A stretch of DNA of 64,000 bases, taken from the NCBI GenBank assembly GCA_026398875.1, contig JAPLSB010000022.1, positions 1-64,000 on the forward strand. The letters are read 5' to 3'. This document shows positions 8,802 through 16,572 of the stretch, piece after piece. The DNA comes from Gammaproteobacteria bacterium. GTDB lineage: Bacteria > Pseudomonadota > Gammaproteobacteria > Nevskiales > Nevskiaceae. Both the position numbers and the translations under genes were made by a program. Each line of letters starts with the position of its first letter. The stretch's first letter is position 1. The notes beneath the pieces were generated by a model. The model was not told the origin of the DNA. It saw only the letters and a program-made list of their open reading frames with translations, and ran no database searches.

Positions 8802-9971
8802 TCAGCCCTTCAGCAGCTTCTTGGCCAGACTCCAGCGATGCACCTCGCTCGGGCCGTCGTAGATCCGGAACGGGCGGATGTCTCGGAAGATCCGTTCGAC
8901 GATCGTTTCGCCAGTCACGCCGCTGCCGCCGAGCACCTGCACGCTGCGATCGACGACTGCCCAGGTCTTCTCCGAGCAGATCACCTTGGCGCGGCTCGAT
9001 TCGAAGTTGGCGCGCGCCGCCCCGCCCTCTTCACGGTCGAGGATGTCGGCGCAGTAGAGGATCGCCATTCGCGCCAGATGCAGATCCATGTCGTTGTCGG
9101 CAAGCATGAAGCCGACCCCTTCGTGATCGCCGAGCCGCTTTCCGAACGCCTGCCGACGGCGCGCATAGTCCAGCGCCACGTCATGGGCGCGCCGGGCAGC
9201 GCCGAGCCAGCGCATGCAATGCGTCAGTCGCGCCGGGGCCAAGCGGATCTGCGCGTAGCGAAAGCCTTCGCCGAGCTCGCCAAGCACGTCCTCCGCCGGC
9301 ACCCGCAGGTCGCAGAACCGCACCACGCAATGACCGCCGGCGAAGCAGCGGTCGAGCGAGTCCATGGTTCGCTCGATCTCGATGCCCGGGCGATCCATAT
9401 CGGCCAGGAACATCGTCGCCCGACCATCCTCGAGCCGCGCCATGATGATCGCGAAAGCCGCACCTTCGGCACCGGTGATGAACCACTTGGTGCCATTGAT
9501 GACGTAGTCGCCGCCATCGCGGACCGCGGTGGTCATCAGCATCGATGGATCGGAGCCGGCACCCGGTGCCGGCTCGGTCATCGCGAAACAGGAACGTGTC
9601 CGACCGGCCACCAGCGGCGCCAGCCAGCGCATCTTCTGCGCCTCGGTGGCCACCACTTCCATCAGGTGGATGTTGCCCTCGTCCGGCGCATGGATGTTCA
9701 TCGCCACCGGACCCAGCGGCGAATAGCCGGCTTCCTCGAAGACGATGGCCTTCTCGATGTGGTTCAGGTGCAGGCCGCCGAGGGCCTTCGAGGCATGGAC
9801 GGTCAGCAGGCCGGCATCGCGAGCGCGGGCGAGCAGTTCGGCACGCAGGTCTTCGCTCGGACCGTGGTCGGTCTGGCGCGCATCGCGCTCGTACGGCATC
9901 ACCTCGTCGGCGATGAAACGACGGGTACGTGCCCGCAAGTCGAGCAGCGCGGGAGTCAGCTGGAAATTCAT
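8802..9971 (-). CDS. ACAD10/11-type acyl-CoA dehydrogenase (LvaC-like)
   Basis: A 389-residue flavoprotein from the ATG at 9971 (MNFQLTPALLDL). Acyl-CoA dehydrogenase signatures: CFAMTEPAPGAGSDPSML (FAD/substrate loop), GTKWFITGAEGA, and the C-terminal arm IYDGPSEVHRW. At the place where short/medium-chain enzymes have the catalytic Glu (Y-E-G-T), this protein has Y371-D372-G-P. That D-G-P-x-E-V-H pattern and the HCMRWLGAARRA segment resemble human ACAD10/11 and bacterial LvaC, which act on 4-phosphoacyl-CoA. It lies downstream of, and on the same strand as, two APH-type kinase genes, supporting that role. Ordinary beta-oxidation remains possible. Confidence 0.85.
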   Translation of the reverse strand: MNFQLTPALLDLRARTRRFIADEVMPYERDARQTDHGPSEDLRAELLARARDAGLLTVHASKALGGLHLNHIEKAIVFEEAGYSPLGPVAMNIHAPDEGNIHLMEVVATEAQKMRWLAPLVAGRTRSCFAMTEPAPGAGSDPSMLMTTAVRDGGDYVINGTKWFITGAEGAAFAIIMARLEDGRATMFLADMDRPGIEIERTMDSLDRCFAGGHCVVRFCDLRVPAEDVLGELGEGFRYAQIRLAPARLTHCMRWLGAARRAHDVALDYARRRQAFGKRLGDHEGVGFMLADNDMDLHLARMAILYCADILDREEGGAARANFESSRAKVICSEKTWAVVDRSVQVLGGSGVTGETIVERIFRDIRPFRIYDGPSEVHRWSLAKKLLKG

Positions 9972-10056
9972 GATCGCGGGGTCCGGTCGGTGCGGCGGCA
10001 ACGATAGCGCGCAGCAGCGACACGGACCATGGATCGGGTGCCGGCCCTCGGCGCAC

Positions 10057-10593
10057 TCAGCGCGCGATCAAGGTCTCCACTGCCGGCAGTGCGGCTGCCG
10101 GGCCTTCCCAGCCCTGCAGCGCAACCCAGGCCCGTTCGCGCAGCAACTGTGCCTCGGCATGGGTCATCACGGTGGTATTGATGCTGCGCAATGCCGCTGC
10201 ATCGGCGGTCGTCGCCGCTGCCGTGATCAGCGCGCCGACCCGCTCGCGCAGCAGGCTGTTCGCCGCTTCGATCTCGGCTGGCTCGGCGCCGGCGCGCGCC
10301 AGAAGCGCCCGCGCGTCGGCGGCGGCCTCGGTCAGGGCCTGGCGTGCTGCAGCGGCTTCCGTGATGGTCGCCGCCTGCGTCAGCAGTTGATCAGACAGCG
10401 CGACATAGCTGACGAGTTCATGGCGGTCATAGCGGTACTGCAGCGGCAGCCGCTGCGCCATCAGATGCAGCATGCCGACCACTAGCTGCCCCTGCTCCAG
10501 GGCCAGCTTGTTGGCCGGATCGACGGCCGGCAGCACCACATCGGTCAGCGACTTGATCAGCGCCGGAATCTGGAACGAAGGACGCAGTTCCAT
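10057..10593 (-). CDS. Small partner protein A of the APH-like kinase (unknown family)
   Basis: A 178-residue, Ala-rich, mainly helical protein without signal peptide. Its ATG shares one base with the kinase A stop (TGATG), and a GGAGG lies 7 bases ahead inside the kinase gene, so the two are translationally coupled. It is about one-third identical by eye to the protein at 13817-14353, which also follows a kinase gene. Shared features are SLTDVVLPAVDP, KLALEQGQL and the C-terminal LLRERAWVALQGWE. The DVVLPA-start and kinase coupling recall LvaB, the small subunit that assists the 4-hydroxyvaleryl-CoA kinase LvaA, but the protein is longer and homology is unproven. Confidence 0.75.
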   Translation of the reverse strand: MELRPSFQIPALIKSLTDVVLPAVDPANKLALEQGQLVVGMLHLMAQRLPLQYRYDRHELVSYVALSDQLLTQAATITEAAAARQALTEAAADARALLARAGAEPAEIEAANSLLRERVGALITAAATTADAAALRSINTTVMTHAEAQLLRERAWVALQGWEGPAAALPAVETLIAR

Positions 10594-11792
10594 CAGAGCA
10601 CCTCCGCCATCTGGCTGCGCAGCTCGTCGAGCAGCGAGTAGGCAATGCCGGTGATCCATGCCACCAGCACGTCCTGGTGGGTCTTGCCGTTGCGCGGTGC
10701 GCGGTAGCCGGTGGCCAGCACGATCGCGACCGCCTTGTAGTTGTTGAAGATGTCGTAGTAGCGCATGCGCAGCGGATCGACCTTCAGACCGGAAGCCTGC
10801 TCGTAACGGGCAACGAAATCAGCCATCGGCAGGAAGCCGCCGATCAGGAAGGTCTTGCCGTCCTCGGCCAGATGCCCGAACGGGCGCTTGGCGCACCACG
10901 ATAGGTCCTCGTGACGATCGCCGAGATAGGCCAGCTCCCAGTCCAGCCAGGCGCTGATCTGCAGATCGTCCTCGGTGTACAGGAAATTGCCGAGCCGGTA
11001 GTCGCCGTGGATCACCGAGACATGATCGACCGGCGGCATGTTCCGGCGCAGCCAGGCCATCGTCAGCCGCATCAGCGGCACATCTTCATTGGCATCCTCT
11101 TCCCAGACCCGCTCCCAGTGGTTCAGCGCCCATTCCAGCGCCTGTGTGCCGGGCGCCGGCCGGTCGTAGGCGGACAGGTCCGCACGCTGCCAGTCGAAGC
11201 GATGCGTGGCGGCCAGGTGATCGACGAATTGCTGGCCCAGCGTTTCACGGACCTGTGGCGGCATGAAGGTACCGACACCGGAGACGCCGCTGCTGGAGGC
11301 CGACGGCTTGGTCACGCCTTCAGCGAAGCCGTAGACGATTGCCGGGTACGGCAGATATTCGCCACGCGCGTCGATCCAGTAGGTCGGCGGCACCGGCACC
11401 ACGCCTTCCAATGCCTTGATGATCTGGAACTCGCGCAGCCGACTGGTTTCGGTGATTGCCTCGGATGGCTCCATGCGCAGCACCAGCGGCGTCGACACCG
11501 CGCCGGCACCGGGCGGCGTCCAGTCGAGCGTGAACGCCATCTGCAGCTTCGACGCGCCACCGGACAGCCAGCGGCAGTCGCGCACCGTGAACGGTGTCGC
11601 AAGCTGCGTCTTCAGCAGCGCTTCGGTGCCGGCCTGCAACTGCGCCAGGCTCACCGGCGCGTAGGGCGGTCCGGCGCGGCGTTCGAGCTTGCGGGTCAGC
11701 ACCCGGTCGATCTCGGCCTCGCACGGGAAGCGCCGCCGCAACTCGGCGATCCACTCGGGAGACGGACGGTTCTTGTCCAGCACTGCGGCCAT
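10593..11792 (-). CDS. APH-fold phosphotransferase A, candidate hydroxyacyl-CoA kinase
   Basis: A 399-residue protein with the aminoglycoside-phosphotransferase/choline-kinase fold. Visible motifs: the nucleotide-loop-like RWLSGGASKLQM (about 74-85), catalytic IHGDYRLGNFLY with H262-G-D264 and N269, and metal-binding WLDWELAYLGD with D284. The family includes LvaA and the N-terminal domain of ACAD10/11, which phosphorylate 4-hydroxyacyl-CoA. Antibiotic phosphorylation is unlikely given the catabolic context. GAGGAG precedes the ATG by 7 bases. A paralogue, kinase B, lies at 14355-15551. Both belong to the operon that ends with the ACAD10/11-type dehydrogenase. Confidence 0.85.
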   Translation of the reverse strand: MAAVLDKNRPSPEWIAELRRRFPCEAEIDRVLTRKLERRAGPPYAPVSLAQLQAGTEALLKTQLATPFTVRDCRWLSGGASKLQMAFTLDWTPPGAGAVSTPLVLRMEPSEAITETSRLREFQIIKALEGVVPVPPTYWIDARGEYLPYPAIVYGFAEGVTKPSASSSGVSGVGTFMPPQVRETLGQQFVDHLAATHRFDWQRADLSAYDRPAPGTQALEWALNHWERVWEEDANEDVPLMRLTMAWLRRNMPPVDHVSVIHGDYRLGNFLYTEDDLQISAWLDWELAYLGDRHEDLSWCAKRPFGHLAEDGKTFLIGGFLPMADFVARYEQASGLKVDPLRMRYYDIFNNYKAVAIVLATGYRAPRNGKTHQDVLVAWITGIAYSLLDELRSQMAEVL

Positions 11793-11833
11793 TGCTGCGC
11801 TCCTCGTTCTTGTTGTCGATGCCGCTTGCGCCG

Positions 11834-12802
11834 CTAGCAGCGCGCCCGGATCGCGTCACGATGGCGAGTCAGGTAGGCGCGGCTCAGCCCGAGCTGCTGC
11901 ACGCCGTAACCCAGCTCGCCATCGCAGTTCACGCGCATCAGGCTCTGCACGTAGCTGTTCGATGGATAGGGCGCCCAGTAGCAGGCGTTGAGCGCCGAGT
12001 AGCTCATGCGCAGGTGCTTGCCGCGAACATCGACCACCTCCAGCTCGCCGCCCATGGGCACCGCCTTGCGGTACTGCTGCGTACCGCGCGCCTCACGAAT
12101 GCCGTAGGTCGCGCCGTCCTCCATCACGTAGCCGCTGACCAGCTTGCCGAAGTCGTTGGTTCGGGCCAGGTCGTGAGCAACGAACAGATGTGCGGTCAGC
12201 CGCTCGCCGAAGCTCGCGTGCCACCAGATCACCGAACTGTTGTCGCGTTCCGGCCGCGTGCCCCAGCTGCGATCACCGGTATCGACGCAGTCGACGTCGT
12301 GATGCTGGCCGCGCACGGTCAGGCGGCCCTTGATCCGGTAGGTCACGTCGTAATGGCCGGACCACGCGGTATCCCAGGCGCCGCCATGACGGGCAGCAGC
12401 CAGCGGGTCCTGCGCAGGATCATTGAGGTCGTAGGGCTCGTGCAGCGCGACGAAATCCAGCTCGAAGCGGGTGTCGTCGATCCCTTCGTAGCGGACGCGG
12501 TAATGCTTCACCGGATCAACCGCCGTGATCGTCAGCCCGTTCGGCAGCGTGAAGTCGAGCAGCGACTTCGGACACGGCAGATGCTGCTGGTTGTCGATGT
12601 ACAGCTGCTCTTCCCAGAGATCGGTGATCCGGTCGTGCAGCGAAATGTCGCAGGCGCAGACGCCGAGCATCGGCCGGGTGACCACGTAGACGATGCCGCC
12701 AATCGTCGTGCCCGGCACATGGAACGGCAGCGCAATCGTTTCCACCCATTGCCAGTGGGAATCCGGCCGGAAATGGAACTCGGCATCCTGCGGCTTGATC
12801 AT
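11834..12802 (-). CDS. CrtC/AttH-like lipocalin-fold protein A
   Basis: A 322-residue protein from the ATG at 12802 (MIKPQDAEFHF), with AGGAGA 8 bases upstream. It has no signal peptide and is rich in predicted beta-strands. The clearest motif is DTGDRSWGTRPE, matching the D-x-SWG motif of the hydroxyneurosporene synthase (CrtC)/AttH superfamily, where it lies in the double-barrel core. The neighbour at 12841 carries the same motif (ARDHSWGTRDW). Inference: a hydratase or a lipid/terpenoid-binding protein acting with the flanking kinases. Its exact chemistry is unknown. It belongs to the group listed in domain databases as DUF7064/7065, from memory and not checked. Confidence 0.65.
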   Translation of the reverse strand: MIKPQDAEFHFRPDSHWQWVETIALPFHVPGTTIGGIVYVVTRPMLGVCACDISLHDRITDLWEEQLYIDNQQHLPCPKSLLDFTLPNGLTITAVDPVKHYRVRYEGIDDTRFELDFVALHEPYDLNDPAQDPLAAARHGGAWDTAWSGHYDVTYRIKGRLTVRGQHHDVDCVDTGDRSWGTRPERDNSSVIWWHASFGERLTAHLFVAHDLARTNDFGKLVSGYVMEDGATYGIREARGTQQYRKAVPMGGELEVVDVRGKHLRMSYSALNACYWAPYPSNSYVQSLMRVNCDGELGYGVQQLGLSRAYLTRHRDAIRARC

Positions 12803-12840
12803 CGGCCCGTCTCCTGTGCGACGACGCGACGGCGTTCCGT

Positions 12841-13776
12841 TCAGCCTTGCAGCGAGGCCATGTAAGCGAGGTAGTCGGTCGGCCACATGAATTCGGACCA
12901 GCCGACCGCTGCCTCGCCATCGATCGTGCAGCGCATTGCGCCTTCGACCAGCGAGCAGGTCGGCACCGGCGGCATCACCAGCGTGGCGAAGTACTCGCCT
13001 TCAACCCGCAGCTTGCGGCCGATGCTGTCGGTGACGGTCGCCGACAGGGTCTTCTGGTGATAGCGGGCATCGGTCGTGAAGTCGACGGCGACATCGACCA
13101 CTTCAGCAAACAGACCATCGCGATTGACGTAGCCGCGCAGCTCGCTGCGGCCACCGATCTCGATCTTCCAGAAGTGCAGCTGGGTGCCGGCGTTATAGGC
13201 ATGCAGCCACTTCCAGTGCTGCGGCTGCGCCCAGTCGCGGGTGCCCCAGGAATGGTCGCGCGCGCACAGCGTGTCGAACGGAAGCCGCCGGCCATCGACG
13301 GTGATCGTGCCGCGGATGCGGCCCGCCTGTTCAAGGCGATCGGTCGCCGCGAAGCGCGGGCAGCCGTCCGGATGGAAGCTGTACGCGTAGGCCGGCTGCA
13401 CCGCCTCGTAGGCGGCTTCGATGGTGACGCGCGCGGTCGACACCTTGAAGCGCGCGGTCTTCATCTGCAGGTCCTGCGACAGATACAGGTTGCCGACCTG
13501 CCAGTCGTCGAAGTTCTTTTCCGGCCCCATCGGCAGGCCATCGACCGCTTCGAACACCGGCGTGGCACCGATGCCCGGACCGTAGGCCGCGAGTGCCGAT
13601 CCGGCGAGGTTGTCCTTGGTCACCCAGGTGTAGACGAACGCGGCGATGCCATGCTCGGGCAGCGCGATCACGTAGGGGATCGATTCCCGCTCCAACGGCA
13701 GGTCGCGCAGCTTGTGGCGGCCGTCGTTGCTCGGGTCGAGGACAGGCAGAACGCGGGGCTGGGCAGGCATCGTCAT
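12841..13776 (-). CDS. CrtC/AttH-like lipocalin-fold protein B
   Basis: A 311-residue protein from the ATG at 13776 (MTMPAQPRVLPVLDPSNDG). Like the downstream neighbour it is beta-rich and carries the DHSWGTRDW motif (about two-thirds along). It also has the family-like end GEAAVGWSEFMWPTDYLAY. Overall similarity to protein A is low outside the motif, so the pair are old paralogues or distinct members that may form a heteromer. The stop lies 38 bp before the start of protein A. The central position between two kinase modules suggests both act on the same substrate. Confidence 0.65.
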   Translation of the reverse strand: MTMPAQPRVLPVLDPSNDGRHKLRDLPLERESIPYVIALPEHGIAAFVYTWVTKDNLAGSALAAYGPGIGATPVFEAVDGLPMGPEKNFDDWQVGNLYLSQDLQMKTARFKVSTARVTIEAAYEAVQPAYAYSFHPDGCPRFAATDRLEQAGRIRGTITVDGRRLPFDTLCARDHSWGTRDWAQPQHWKWLHAYNAGTQLHFWKIEIGGRSELRGYVNRDGLFAEVVDVAVDFTTDARYHQKTLSATVTDSIGRKLRVEGEYFATLVMPPVPTCSLVEGAMRCTIDGEAAVGWSEFMWPTDYLAYMASLQG

Positions 13777-13816
13777 GGTCGGGCTCTCGGCAGGAAGGAG
13801 GGGAGGCGTACGGGTT

Positions 13817-14353
13817 TCAGCGGGCCAGCAGGTCGGCAAGCGGCGGGACCGCTTTCGGGTCGGGTTCCCAGCCCTGCATCAGCAGCATCGAACGCTCGCG
13901 CAGCAGCTGTTGCTTGGACATCGCCAGCACCGCCGTCTGCACCGTGGCCTGGCTGGCGGTATCGCCATCGCGATGGACTTCGGTGACCAGCACGCCAGTC
14001 GCGGCGCGCATCGCGCGCACAGCGGCCTCGACATCGGCCGGCGAACTGCGGGCAGCATCAAGGGTGCGGCCGGCCGCGAGCGTCGCATCGTCGAGTGCGG
14101 CAACGGCCGCCTGCGTGCCGGCCCCGCCTTGCGCGGCGTTCGCCAGTTCCCCGCTGGTCGCGATCAGCCGAGCGAGTTCGTCGCAGTCGAACGCGAACTG
14201 CACCGGCAACTGCTGCGCCAGCAGCGTCAGCAGGCCGATCGCCAGCTTGCCCTGCTCAAGCGCAAGCCGGTTATCCGGATCGATCGCCGGCAGCACAACA
14301 TCACCGAGAGCCTTGATCACGGCCTGCAGCTGGATCTGCGGTCTCATCTGCAT
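13817..14353 (-). CDS. Small partner protein B of the APH-like kinase
   Basis: A 178-residue protein of exactly the same length as its paralogue at 10057-10593. Shared patterns are ALGDVVLPAIDPDNRLALEQ near the N-terminus and LLRERSMLLMQGWEPDPKAV near the C-terminus. The ATG lies one base after the kinase B stop codon, so translation is coupled. The repeated kinase-partner arrangement argues for a physical complex. The family is not recognised with certainty; similarity of role to LvaB is an inference from gene order. Confidence 0.75.
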   Translation of the reverse strand: MQMRPQIQLQAVIKALGDVVLPAIDPDNRLALEQGKLAIGLLTLLAQQLPVQFAFDCDELARLIATSGELANAAQGGAGTQAAVAALDDATLAAGRTLDAARSSPADVEAAVRAMRAATGVLVTEVHRDGDTASQATVQTAVLAMSKQQLLRERSMLLMQGWEPDPKAVPPLADLLAR

Positions 14354-14354
14354 G

Positions 14355-15551
14355 TCAGCTTCCTTGCTCGATCAGGCTGCGCATCTCGTCGAGCAGCATC
14401 GGCCCGATTCCGATCAGCCAGGTGACCAGCACGTCCTGATGCGTCTTGCCGCCGCTGGCAGCACGGTAACCCGTGGCCAGACTTAAGCAGGCCATCATGT
14501 AAGCGTTGTAGACCTTGTACCAATGCAGCGTCTGCGGGTTGACCGTCAGGCCGGTGGCCTGCTCGTAACCGGCGATGAACTCGGCTTCCGGCAGCAGGCC
14601 GGAGGTCAGGAATGTGGTGCCGTCCTCGGCCAGCGAGCCGAATGCGCGGCTGGTGGTCCAGGCGAGATCCTGATGGCGATCGCCGATGCGGCCCAGCTCC
14701 CAGTCCAGCCATGCACTGATCTGTGCGTCGGGCTCGGTGAACAGGAAGTTGCCGAGCCGGTAGTCGGAGTGAACGATCACCGCGCGGTCGAGCACCGGCA
14801 GGTGGGCGCGCAGCCATGCTGCGGCAAGACGCATCAGCGGTACGTCCTCGTCGGAATCCTCTTCCCAGACGCGTTCCCACCAGTTCAGGCCCCACTCGGC
14901 GCACTGCGTGCTGCCCACCGCAGGGATGTCGAAGGCATCGAGCCCGCGGCCGGTGAAATCGGTCGTGTGGATCTTCGCCAGATGGGCAACGAACTGCGGT
15001 GCCAGCTGCTTGCGCAGCGCGGCCGGCAGCTGCGTGCCGAGGCCGCTGACACCACTGGCCGCCGCACTCGGCTTGGTGACGCCGGGCACGTAGCCGTAGA
15101 TCAATGCCGGGTATGGCAGGTACTCGCCTTCCGAATCGCACCAGTAGACCGGCGGCACCGGCACGATGCCCGCCATCGCGCGAATCAGCTGGAATTCCCG
15201 CTTGCGGCTGGTTTCGACGATCGACTCGCTGGGCTCCATGCGCAGCACCATGGCCGTGCACGACAGGCCGTCCTGCGGGTGCTGCCATTCAAGCGTGTAG
15301 GCCATCTGCAGCTTCGACGCACCGCCGGACAGCCAGCGGGCATCGCGCAGTTCGTACGGCGTGCTCAGCTCGGCATCGAGCAGCGCGCGCACGCCGTCGA
15401 CCAGCGTGTCCAGCGCCAGCGGCTTGAAGCCGGGCCCGGCGCGACGCTGCAGCTTGCGCGTCAACACGCGATCGATCTCGCGCTCGGTCGGAAAGCGCTG
15501 GCGCAGTTCGCCGATCCAGGCCGCTGTGGGCTGGCGCTTGTCGGGGTGCAT
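14355..15551 (-). CDS. APH-fold phosphotransferase B with altered Brenner motif
   Basis: A 398-residue paralogue of kinase A, about half identical by eye: both share RWLSGGASKLQMA, LRMEPSE and GVTKPSA segments. The catalytic loop reads VHSDYRLGNFLF: H261-S262-D263 in place of the usual H-G-D, with the catalytic Asp and the N268 metal ligand kept, and WLDWELGRIGD (D283) present. So it is probably active, perhaps with changed rate or acceptor. The ATG at 15551 has GAGGAG 7 bases upstream. It is the first gene of the operon, divergent from the TetR gene across a 219-bp region with an operator-like palindrome. Confidence 0.85.
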   Translation of the reverse strand: MHPDKRQPTAAWIGELRQRFPTEREIDRVLTRKLQRRAGPGFKPLALDTLVDGVRALLDAELSTPYELRDARWLSGGASKLQMAYTLEWQHPQDGLSCTAMVLRMEPSESIVETSRKREFQLIRAMAGIVPVPPVYWCDSEGEYLPYPALIYGYVPGVTKPSAAASGVSGLGTQLPAALRKQLAPQFVAHLAKIHTTDFTGRGLDAFDIPAVGSTQCAEWGLNWWERVWEEDSDEDVPLMRLAAAWLRAHLPVLDRAVIVHSDYRLGNFLFTEPDAQISAWLDWELGRIGDRHQDLAWTTSRAFGSLAEDGTTFLTSGLLPEAEFIAGYEQATGLTVNPQTLHWYKVYNAYMMACLSLATGYRAASGGKTHQDVLVTWLIGIGPMLLDEMRSLIEQGS

Positions 15552-15658
15552 CGAAGACTCCTCGTTTGCCGCGATTGCCCGTCGCCGGGTCAGTGACACC
15601 CTCTGCAAGCCGCGCGGACGCTGCGGGCGGGGTGTCTGCGGAAATCATCAGCCACGAT

Positions 15659-15673
15659 TTGACACGATGTCAA
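15659..15673. promoter_or_regulatory. Candidate TetR operator between the kinase operon and tetR
   Basis: TTGACA-CGA-TGTCAA, a perfect 6-bp inverted repeat with a 3-base centre, lies in the divergent intergenic region, 108 bp from the kinase B start and 98 bp from the TetR start. Additional partly matching half-sites (AGACA, TGACA) follow within 30 bases. Such short-spaced palindromes between divergent genes are typical TetR-family targets. The TTGACA half could also act as a -35 element. Confidence 0.5.
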
Positions 15674-15770
15674 TTTTCGCTAGACAGAATGACAATATCG
15701 GCCAAACTGTCCATCCGGCGAACCGCGATGGCTTCGCAGCATTCAACCCGAACTTCCAGCAGGCCCCGAG

Positions 15771-16412
15771 ATGGCGCAGATCGCCCCCCGCCCGACCCGA
15801 CGCACGCGCGCCAGACTCGGCGACCAGCCGAAGCCGTCGATCGAAGACCGGCTGCTGGCCGCGATGGAACGGCTGCTGGACCAGGGCCACCGTTTTGCCG
15901 CACTCAGTGTCGAACAGCTGACCGGCGAAGCCGGCATCGCCCGCGGCACGTTCTATCTGCACTTCCGCGACAAGGGCGAACTGGTGGCTCGGCTGATGAG
16001 CCAGGTCACCGAGGAAATCATCGCCTCGACCGGCACCTGGATGAGCGACGCTCACGCTGCCCGTCCTCCGGAACTGCAGCAGGCGCTGGTCGGCATGGTG
16101 GCCACGTTCAAGAAGCATCAGGCGATCCTGGCCGCCGTCAACGACACCGCGCCGTACGACCAGACCGTCGCCAGCCTGTACAAGACCATGGTCGATCGCA
16201 TCTGCGCGCAGAGCCGTGTGTCGCTCGGCATCATCCAGAACAAGGGCCTGAGCCGGCCCGGCGCGACCGACGATGTCGCCGAAGTGTTGAGCTGGATGAT
16301 CGTCATGTACTGCGCGCGTTTCGTTGGCGAGCGCAATGGCCCGGACCTTGCGCGTCTCGCCGAATCGCTGGGCTACATCAGCGCCAGCACCGCCTTCGCC
16401 GATGGGGCGTGA
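15771..16412 (+). CDS. TetR-family transcriptional regulator
   Basis: A 213-residue protein. The N-terminal HTH (about residues 25-70) has the classic LTGEAGIARGTFYLHFRDKG recognition segment. The C-terminal ligand-binding domain is divergent, as usual. It is transcribed away from the kinase/CrtC-like/dehydrogenase operon and shares its upstream region with it, so the simplest reading is a local repressor released by a substrate or CoA-thioester intermediate. The N-terminal 20 residues are rich in Arg and Pro. Confidence 0.9.
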   Translation: MAQIAPRPTRRTRARLGDQPKPSIEDRLLAAMERLLDQGHRFAALSVEQLTGEAGIARGTFYLHFRDKGELVARLMSQVTEEIIASTGTWMSDAHAARPPELQQALVGMVATFKKHQAILAAVNDTAPYDQTVASLYKTMVDRICAQSRVSLGIIQNKGLSRPGATDDVAEVLSWMIVMYCARFVGERNGPDLARLAESLGYISASTAFADGA

Positions 16413-16572
16413 CCCGGCGCACACCGGCAATCGCGTCTTCGCGACCGATCAAGGCGGACCGTCTCGCGGGCATGGTTGGCAGTGATAACGTCCGTCGTGC
16501 GAAGACCGCGCCGCGGCAGCCTCCGACCTTCCCGTTGATGAATCGACTCTCGCGCTTCCGCGCCGCCGAACC

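Noticed and set aside
10593-15551. Aminoglycoside-resistance phosphotransferases
   Set aside because: APH fold only; the operon context is acyl-CoA metabolism and no resistance-type neighbours or mobile elements are present.
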